Below are positions 58,779 to 64,000 of a stretch of DNA of 64,000 nt, in pieces. A program made the position numbers and the translations under genes. Origin of the DNA: Clostridiaceae bacterium. GTDB taxonomy: Bacteria > Bacillota > Clostridia > Oscillospirales > Butyricicoccaceae. Where the stretch lies: positions 1 to 64,000 of the forward strand of contig JAEDEU010000001.1 of the NCBI GenBank assembly GCA_016293155.1, read 5' to 3'. Positions within the stretch are counted from its first letter, which is position 1, and each line of letters opens with the position of its first letter. Under the pieces are notes generated by a model, which ran no database searches, had not been told where the DNA came from, and saw only the letters and a list, made by a program, of their open reading frames with translations.

Positions 58779-60257
58779 ATGTTAAGAAGAACGAAAATCA
58801 TTTGTACTCTGGGTCCGGCAACCGACAGTAAGGAAACCATTGCAAAAATGGTTGAGGCAGGCATGAATGTTGCCCGCCTGAACTTCAGCCACGGCTCTCA
58901 TGCAGAGCAGCTGCAGCGCATTGAGATGGTTCGTCAGGTGCGCTCGGAAATGCACGCGCCGGTCGGCATCCTGCTGGATACCAAGGGTCCGGAAATCCGT
59001 ATTAAGACCTTTGCAGACGGCAAGATTCAGCTGGAGGAGGATCAGCTGTTTACGCTGACCACCCGCGAGGTAGAGGGTACGAATGAAATCGTTTCCATTA
59101 CTTATGCCGGTCTGCCGCAGGACGTTGCAGTTGGTACCCGCATTCTGATCGACGACGGTCTGATCGAGATGATTGTCGAGAAGCTGACCGAGACCGATAT
59201 TACCTGCCGCGTCAAGAACAGCGGTCCGCTTTCCAACCGCAAGTCCATTAATGTACCGGGTATTTCGCTCAATATGCCGTACATCAGTGAGCAGGATAAG
59301 AAGGACATCGAGTTTGGCTGCGACCAGAAGGTGGACTTCATTGCGGCATCCTTTGTCCGTACCGCTGCGGATATGAAGCAGCTCAAGGCAATCCTGCGCC
59401 GCAAGCATATGCTGGGCAAGATCCGCATCATTGCAAAGATTGAAAACCGCGAGGGCTTTGATAATCTGGACAAGATTCTCAAGGAAGTAGACGGCGTTAT
59501 GGTTGCACGCGGCGACATGGGCGTTGAGGTTCCGTTCGAGGAGCTGCCGAAGATTCAGAAGAAGATTATTCGCAAGTGCATGTACAACGGTAAGATCTCC
59601 ATCACCGCAACCCAGATGCTGGATTCCATGACCCACAATCCGCGCCCGACCCGTGCAGAGGTTTCGGACGTAGCGAATGCGGTTTATGACGGCACCGGTG
59701 CAGTCATGCTGTCCGGCGAGACCTCCGTCGGTAAGTATCCGATCGAAACCATCCGCGCGATGGCGACCATCTGCAAGAAGACCGAGAACAACATTGACTA
59801 CGCAAAGCGCCGTGTTCAGCTGATCGACAATGCAAAGTTTGTCGGCGATCCGATGACCATCGGCATCGCGGGCGCAACGGTATCCACCTCCGAAATGCTG
59901 GACTGCCGTGCCATCGTTGCACTGACCAATTCCGGTCATTCCGCCAACGCAGTTGCACGCTTCCGTCCGGCAAAGCCGATCATCGGTGCAACCTATACGG
60001 AGGAGACCTTCCATCGTCTGTCTCTGTCCTGGGGCGTTGTACCGTGGCTGTGCCACCATCAGCCGACTGACATCATGCTGTATGCAGAGGCATGCCGCGC
60101 TGCCATTCAGGCGGGCTACTGTGAGCCGGATGATATGCTCATCCTGACCGCAGGTATGCCGGTCGGTGCTACCCCGTATACCAATACCATGCGCATCTTC
60201 CATGTTTCCGAGCAGGAGTATGAAGCATATAAAAACTGGGTCAGCCCGAACGCATAA
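58779..60257 (+). CDS. pyk: Pyruvate kinase
   Basis: Pyruvate kinase makes pyruvate and ATP from phosphoenolpyruvate. The 492-residue protein has TKIICTLGPATDSKETI, MNVARLNFSHGSH, LLDTKGPEIRI, the catalytic IIAKIENREGFDNLDKIL with the lysine, VMVARGDMGVEVP and ATQMLDSMTHNPRPTRAEVSDVANAVYDG. It lacks the extra C-terminal PEP-utiliser domain found in some Bacilli. GAGGTG precedes the ATG. Confidence 0.96.
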   Translation: MLRRTKIICTLGPATDSKETIAKMVEAGMNVARLNFSHGSHAEQLQRIEMVRQVRSEMHAPVGILLDTKGPEIRIKTFADGKIQLEEDQLFTLTTREVEGTNEIVSITYAGLPQDVAVGTRILIDDGLIEMIVEKLTETDITCRVKNSGPLSNRKSINVPGISLNMPYISEQDKKDIEFGCDQKVDFIAASFVRTAADMKQLKAILRRKHMLGKIRIIAKIENREGFDNLDKILKEVDGVMVARGDMGVEVPFEELPKIQKKIIRKCMYNGKISITATQMLDSMTHNPRPTRAEVSDVANAVYDGTGAVMLSGETSVGKYPIETIRAMATICKKTENNIDYAKRRVQLIDNAKFVGDPMTIGIAGATVSTSEMLDCRAIVALTNSGHSANAVARFRPAKPIIGATYTEETFHRLSLSWGVVPWLCHHQPTDIMLYAEACRAAIQAGYCEPDDMLILTAGMPVGATPYTNTMRIFHVSEQEYEAYKNWVSPNA

Positions 60258-60278
60258 ACAAAATTCATGACGATACCG

Positions 60279-60304
60279 CACCGCATAGCTTTGGCTATGC
60301 GGTG
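60279..60304 (+). terminator. Terminator of pyk
   Basis: CACCGCATAGC and GCTATGCGGTG form an 11-bp stem around TTTG, followed by TGTTTC. Confidence 0.8.
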
Positions 60305-60359
60305 TGTTTCTGCCCTGTAATATGAGGGCGGAATCAATCAGAAAATAAGGAGTATTACA

Positions 60360-60533
60360 ATGGTTTTTCATGATTCTATGATGCTGCTCAGCTATGTCAA
60401 CACCAAGCTGCGCGATCAGTACCGCAGTCTGGATGCGCTGTGTGAGGATCTTCAGATGAGCAGACGCGAGCTGGTGAAGCGTCTCGCGGAGATCGACTAT
60501 GAATATGACCAGAGTCTGAACCGGTTTGTCTGA
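60360..60533 (+). CDS. DUF4250 domain protein
   Basis: A 57-residue protein begins MVFHDSMMLLSYVNTKLRDQ and ends YDQSLNRFV, matching my recollection of the small DUF4250 family (MLLS-x-VNTKLRD, SLDALC-DDL, I-x-YEYD, N-x-FV). The fold is probably a small helix-turn-helix. AAGGAG precedes the ATG. The stop is four bases before the MATE gene, so the two are likely coupled. Its function is unknown. Confidence 0.85.
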   Translation: MVFHDSMMLLSYVNTKLRDQYRSLDALCEDLQMSRRELVKRLAEIDYEYDQSLNRFV

Positions 60534-60537
60534 GGCT

Positions 60538-61890
60538 ATGAACGAAAAAACTGCATTTTATCGCCGCGCCGCCGCGCTGATTCTGCCGATGGCGCTGCAA
60601 AACCTGATTAATGTCGGCATTTCGTCCATCGACGTGGTCATGCTCGGACGGGTGGGAGAGACCGTGCTGTCCGGTGCCTCGCTGGGCAGTCAGATTCAGT
60701 TCATCCTCAACCTGATGCTGTTCGGCGCGACCTCAGGCGCGGCCATCCTGATGGCGCAGTACTGGGGCAAGGGCGACCGCGCGGCGGTTGGAACCGTCTG
60801 GGGCATGGTGCTCAAGCTGACGATGCTCATCTCGCTGCTGTTTACCGTGCTGGTGTTTGTATTCCCGTACCATGCGATTTCGATTTTCACCAATGACGGA
60901 GCGGTGCGTGAACAGGGTGCGCAGTATCTGCGCATCGTATGCCTGTCCTATCTGCCGCTGACCTTTACGATGGTGTATCTCAACACCATGCGCAGTGTCG
61001 GCAGGGTGCGCATCGCAACCGTGGTGTATCTGTGCTCCATGCTGACCAATATTGCGGTCAATGCCGTGCTGATTTTCGGACTGTGCGGCGCACCCAGAAT
61101 GGGCATCCGCGGCGCGGCTATCGGCACGCTGTGTGCGCGACTGATGGAGCTTGCCGTTGTCGCAGTGTACAATCGCAGGTGGAACACCGAGCTGCCGTTC
61201 CGGTGGCGCTATGTCAAGGCGTTTGACCGCACGCTGGCAAAGGATTATGTCAAGTACAGCCTGCCGGTGCTGTTCAATGAGCTGATGTGGGGCACGGGCT
61301 GCTCCATGATTGCAGCGATTCTGGGGCATATGGGAAGCGCGGCAGTCGCAGCCAATTCCGTAGCGCAGGTCGTGCGTCAGCTGGCAACCGTGGCATCCTT
61401 TGGCGTTGCGAGCGCCGCGGCGGTAATGGTCGGACAGACGCTGGGAGAGGGCAGGAAGGATGCCGCAAAGCGCTATGCCGACCGGCTGGTGCGCCTTGCC
61501 ATGCTGCTCAGTCTGGCGGGCGCGGGACTGATTCTGCTCATTCGTCCGCTGATTCTGCGCAGTGTGGCGATTTCCGACGAGGCGATTGCATATCTGTCCG
61601 TCATGCTGCTGGTCATGTCGTATTTTGTCGTGGCACAGGTGTACAATACGGTCGTGATTGTGGGCATTCTGCGCGGCGGCGGAGATACCAAATTCGGCTT
61701 TATGGTGGATGTTATTTTCATGTGGGGCGTGGCGATTCTGTTCGGCTTTGTCGCGGCATTCGTGCTGCACTGGAGCGTCATTCCGGTCTATCTGATTCTG
61801 ACCTGTGATGAGCTGCTCAAGGTGCCCGCAAGCGCCCTGCGCTACCGCTCGAAAAAATGGCTGAATAACATTACAAGGGAGACAACATGA
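60538..61890 (+). CDS. MATE family efflux transporter
   Basis: The 450-residue protein has twelve predicted helices and MATE-type signatures: LPMALQNLINVGISSIDVVMLG near the start, FGATSGAAILMAQYWGKGD and VASFGVASAAAVMVGQTLGEG in the second half. Such transporters export drugs or metabolites using Na+ or H+ gradients. I start at the ATG at 60538 rather than the TTG at 60526. It overlaps the next gene by four bases (ATGA). Confidence 0.92.
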   Translation: MNEKTAFYRRAAALILPMALQNLINVGISSIDVVMLGRVGETVLSGASLGSQIQFILNLMLFGATSGAAILMAQYWGKGDRAAVGTVWGMVLKLTMLISLLFTVLVFVFPYHAISIFTNDGAVREQGAQYLRIVCLSYLPLTFTMVYLNTMRSVGRVRIATVVYLCSMLTNIAVNAVLIFGLCGAPRMGIRGAAIGTLCARLMELAVVAVYNRRWNTELPFRWRYVKAFDRTLAKDYVKYSLPVLFNELMWGTGCSMIAAILGHMGSAAVAANSVAQVVRQLATVASFGVASAAAVMVGQTLGEGRKDAAKRYADRLVRLAMLLSLAGAGLILLIRPLILRSVAISDEAIAYLSVMLLVMSYFVVAQVYNTVVIVGILRGGGDTKFGFMVDVIFMWGVAILFGFVAAFVLHWSVIPVYLILTCDELLKVPASALRYRSKKWLNNITRETT

Positions 61891-62561
61891 GTACAATTTT
61901 ACGAGGCGTCGTATTTGATATGGATGGGCTGCTGCTGGATTCCGAGCGGTATGTACAGATGGCATGGGATCTTGGCGGCGAGCGCATCGGCTGGGGTGCG
62001 CTCGGACACAATATCGTCCACACGCTCGGCATGAATCATGACCGCAGACGCGCGTATTTTTTGGAAAAATACGGGGAGGAGTTCCCGTATGACCGCTTCT
62101 GCGAGGCATACCGTGCGGCATTCCATGAGCTGACACGGGAGCACGGCGTGCCGCGGAAGGAAGGCGGTCTGGAGCTGATGCGCTTTTTGCAAAAACACGG
62201 CGTTCGGATGGCGGTCGCAACCTCGTCCAGCGATGAGTACGCGGTGCGCAGTCTGAAAAAAGTGGGTTTTTTGCCGTATCTGGACGGCGTCGTGACCGGC
62301 GGCATGGTGGAGCACAGCAAGCCGCATCCGGAGAGCTATCTGCGGGCGTGTGAGCTGCTCGGTCTGGCACCACAGGACTGCATGGCGCTGGAGGATGCAC
62401 CGAACGGCATCCGTGCGGCGCACGCCGCCGGTATGTATCCGGTGATGATTCCCGATCTGGTAAAGGATACCGCGCCGGTGGATGATCTTCTGTTCGGGAA
62501 GGCGGACAGCCTGCACGATGTAATACCGCTGATCCGGGAGCATTTTGAGCTGCCGGAATAA
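61887..62561 (+). CDS. HAD superfamily hydrolase (beta-phosphoglucomutase-like)
   Basis: The 224-residue protein has VVFDMDGLLLDSERYVQ (nucleophile Asp), VATSSSDEYAVRSLKKVGF (motif II), the lysine in EHSKPHPESYLRA (motif III) and CMALEDAPNGIRAAHAAGM (motif IV), with a helical cap between. This is the HAD-IA subfamily that includes phosphatases and beta-phosphoglucomutase. The substrate is unknown. It is translationally coupled to the MATE gene. Confidence 0.92.
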   Translation: MSTILRGVVFDMDGLLLDSERYVQMAWDLGGERIGWGALGHNIVHTLGMNHDRRRAYFLEKYGEEFPYDRFCEAYRAAFHELTREHGVPRKEGGLELMRFLQKHGVRMAVATSSSDEYAVRSLKKVGFLPYLDGVVTGGMVEHSKPHPESYLRACELLGLAPQDCMALEDAPNGIRAAHAAGMYPVMIPDLVKDTAPVDDLLFGKADSLHDVIPLIREHFELPE

Positions 62562-62571
62562 AAATACATGA

Positions 62572-62599
62572 AAAGAGCTGCATTGCGGCTCTTTTTTTG
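62572..62599 (+). terminator. Terminator of the DUF4250-MATE-HAD operon
   Basis: AAAGAGC and GCTCTTT, extended inward by a T-G and two G-C pairs, form the stem, followed by TTTT. Confidence 0.88.
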
Positions 62600-62616
62600 C
62601 GGAAATTCGCCTGAAT

Positions 62617-62645
62617 TTGACAAAATATGCACAGATTGGTATAAT
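62617..62645 (+). promoter_or_regulatory. Consensus promoter of the yabE-like gene
   Basis: TTGACA (62617-62622), a 17-bp spacer and TATAAT (62640-62645), all consensus. The -10 overlaps an ATG at 62644, which therefore cannot be the translation start from this promoter. Confidence 0.88.
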
Positions 62646-62673
62646 GAAAAAAACCGATATCAGAGGTGCATGT

Positions 62674-63642
62674 ATGGGTGGACTGAGAAAACAGCTGAAA
62701 AGCCGAGGGGCTCCGCTGGCCGTATTTCTGGCGGCAGGCGTGCTGACCTGTGCCCTTGCGGGTATAGGGCGGGAGACCTATGAGCTGACGGACGGCAAAA
62801 TCGTGGAAACGATTACCTGCTTTGAGGAGGATCCCTATGCGCTGCTCGGCTATTCCGAGCAGTTTTCGGAGGAAACCTACTATATCTGGCCGACCTCGGA
62901 GGACGGCTTTGAACGTTCTGAATCCGGCGCGGTGCAGCTGCCTGTCCATCAAAAATTTGCGGTGCAGCTGACGGCGGACGGACAGACGACCGAGGTGCTC
63001 AGCGGCGTGAGTACGGTGCAGAGTGTTTTGCAGGAAAACGGCATTGCAGTGGGCGAGGACGATGTGGTGAAGCCTGGACTGCATAAGCCGGTTTCAGAGG
63101 CGTGCTCTATTCAGGTCATCCGCGTCACCAGCGAGGTCACGGAGCAGACGGTAAAGCTCAAGTTCCAGACCGAGGAAACGGAAAACAATGATCTGGAATA
63201 CGGCAAAAAGAAGACCGTTCAAAAGGGTCAAAACGGCAAAAAGTGGCAAAAGGTTCAGATAACATACTATGACGGCGAGGAGCACGCGCGTGAGGTGCTG
63301 GAGGAAAAGATTCTCGAGCAGCCTGTGACGCAGATTGTGGAAAAGGGCACGGCGCGCATGATCGACGGACACCGGTATCGGGAAAAGTACACGATGGAGG
63401 CAACCGCCTATCATTCCGGCAGCATCACTGCGCTGGGCTTTATCGGCTATGAGGGCGTTGTCGCGGTCGATCCGGATATCATTCCGCTTGGCAGCCGTGT
63501 ATACATTCCGGGCTACGGGGAGGGCTATGCCGCGGACACCGGCGGCTCCATTCAGGGGCACCGGATTGACCTGTGTATGGCAAGCCATCAGCGCATTTAT
63601 GAATTCGGCAGGCGAAACATCACGGTTTACCTGCTGGAGTGA
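62674..63642 (+). CDS. yabE: YabE-type cell-wall protein with DUF348, G5 and 3D domains
   Basis: The 322-residue protein has a short cytoplasmic lead and one membrane helix (about 13-30), a ubiquitin-like DUF348 region (VQLTADGQTTEVLSGVSTVQ), a G5-like stretch (REVLEEKILEQPVTQIVEKGT) and a C-terminal 3D domain. Its three aspartates are in VAVDPDIIPLG, YAADTGGS and HRIDLCMAS. 3D domains resemble lytic transglycosylase barrels, so a role in peptidoglycan remodelling is expected. I chose the ATG at 62674, with GAGGTG upstream and downstream of the promoter. Synteny with ksgA matches B. subtilis, but rnmV is absent between them. Confidence 0.88.
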   Translation: MGGLRKQLKSRGAPLAVFLAAGVLTCALAGIGRETYELTDGKIVETITCFEEDPYALLGYSEQFSEETYYIWPTSEDGFERSESGAVQLPVHQKFAVQLTADGQTTEVLSGVSTVQSVLQENGIAVGEDDVVKPGLHKPVSEACSIQVIRVTSEVTEQTVKLKFQTEETENNDLEYGKKKTVQKGQNGKKWQKVQITYYDGEEHAREVLEEKILEQPVTQIVEKGTARMIDGHRYREKYTMEATAYHSGSITALGFIGYEGVVAVDPDIIPLGSRVYIPGYGEGYAADTGGSIQGHRIDLCMASHQRIYEFGRRNITVYLLE

Positions 63643-63655
63643 CCACAAATAAACC

Positions 63656-63685
63656 GAGCACAGTCCTGCGGCTGTGCTCTTTTTT
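63656..63685 (+). terminator. Terminator of the yabE-like gene
   Basis: GAGCACAG and CTGTGCTC pair around an eight-base loop, followed by TTTTTT. Confidence 0.9.
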
Positions 63686-63714
63686 GTGCGGAACGGAGAA
63701 AGCGGTGCTGCATC

Positions 63715-63744
63715 TTGCGGCGGGCATTCGCTCCGTGCTATAAT
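63715..63744 (+). promoter_or_regulatory. Promoter of ksgA
   Basis: TTGCGG (63715-63720), an 18-bp spacer and TATAAT (63739-63744). Confidence 0.65.
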
Positions 63745-63773
63745 CATTGCAGGATTCAAACAAGGAGAATGTT

Positions 63774-64000
63774 ATGGGACTTTGTGATATTGCGGATATC
63801 CGCGAGATTTTAGGGCGTCATGGATTTCATTTTTCCAAGTCGCTCGGACAAAACTTTCTGACGGCGGCATGGGTGCCGGAAGCCATCGCCGAGGTCTGCG
63901 GTGTGGACGCGGACAGCTGTGCGCTTGAGGTCGGTCCGGGCATGGGCTGCCTGACCGAACAGCTTTCCAAGCGCGCGAAAAGCGTGTGCGCCATCGAGCT
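63774..64000 (+). CDS. ksgA: 16S rRNA dimethyladenosine transferase KsgA/RsmA, N-terminal part
   Basis: KsgA dimethylates two adjacent adenosines near the 3' end of 16S rRNA. The 75 residues present show FHFSKSLGQNFLTAAWV and the SAM-binding ALEVGPGMGCLTEQL, then AKSVCAIE. AAGGAGA precedes the ATG. The gene continues beyond the window. Confidence 0.94.
   Translation, partial: MGLCDIADIREILGRHGFHFSKSLGQNFLTAAWVPEAIAEVCGVDADSCALEVGPGMGCLTEQLSKRAKSVCAIE

Noticed and set aside
62644..62673. ATG at 62644 as the start of the yabE-like gene
   Set aside because: It lies inside the TATAAT of the consensus promoter, so a transcript from that promoter would not include it.
60733..63084. 783-codon minus-strand ORF opposite the MATE, HAD and yabE-like genes
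   Set aside because: It crosses three genes, a terminator and a consensus promoter on the other strand, and shows no protein-like motif.

Overview
The window is a 64 kb, GC-rich (roughly 58-60% by eye) chromosomal segment of a Firmicute of the class Clostridia. An Oscillospirales-type gut anaerobe is my best guess. The basis is strong AGGAGG-type ribosome sites, sigma-A promoters, intrinsic terminators, an anaerobic (cobalt-early) cobalamin pathway, a separate GlnRS next to GluRS, a corrinoid-protein activation system, and yabE next to ksgA. No phage, insertion sequence or CRISPR array is visible.

Region 1 (1-2500): the end of an unidentified gene, a degenerate hexamer repeat, a DUF134 regulator plus NifX-like protein pair behind a consensus promoter carrying two copies of one palindrome, a structured inverted-repeat element, and a divergent AraC-type regulator. 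Region 2 (2646-26923): one promoter, an adenosylcobalamin riboswitch and an 11-codon ORF lead into about 26 tightly packed, mostly overlapping genes. They encode cobalt import (cbiMNQO), tetrapyrrole synthesis from glutamyl-tRNA to uroporphyrinogen III and precorrin-2 (hemA, hemL, hemB, hemC, cobA-hemD), corrin ring assembly (cbiD, L, F, G, H, J, ET, A, P, C), and nucleotide-loop assembly (cbiB, cobD, cobU, cobS, cobT, btuR). I see no cobaltochelatase of CbiK/CbiX type and no CobC-type phosphatase. The CobU function appears to be spread over two unequal genes.

Region 3 (26957-30730): a DNA alkylation repair-like protein, then an oppositely oriented set with a corrinoid protein, a DUF1638 protein and a RACo/RamA-like reductive activator, but no methyltransferase. 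Region 4 (30790-40640): phosphate. A HAD phosphatase, pstSCAB-phoU, phoPR and a Na/Pi cotransporter share TTTACA-type direct repeats upstream. PstS appears circularly permuted. Region 5 (40901-45056): glnS, gltX, a DtxR/MntR-like regulator and tRNA-Ser(CGA).

Region 6 (45150-53603): an M20 peptidase, then dhaL-dhaK-lsrF-like-VOC (a candidate small-sugar or AI-2-like catabolic module), then a 1287-residue FtsX-type permease whose extracytoplasmic coiled coil carries six 49-residue tandem repeats. Region 7 (53612-56020): amtB-glnK behind a transcription attenuator and flanked by two near-identical tRNA-Gln(CUG) genes. The GlnK T-loop lacks both usual tyrosines. Region 8 (56110-64000): typA, ridA, pyk, a 57-residue DUF4250 protein, a MATE exporter, a HAD hydrolase, a YabE-type 3D-domain protein and the start of ksgA.

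The parts connect. The cobalamin operon makes its own tetrapyrrole precursor, drawing on glutamyl-tRNA (gltX lies in the window), and supplies cofactor that the corrinoid protein and RACo would use.
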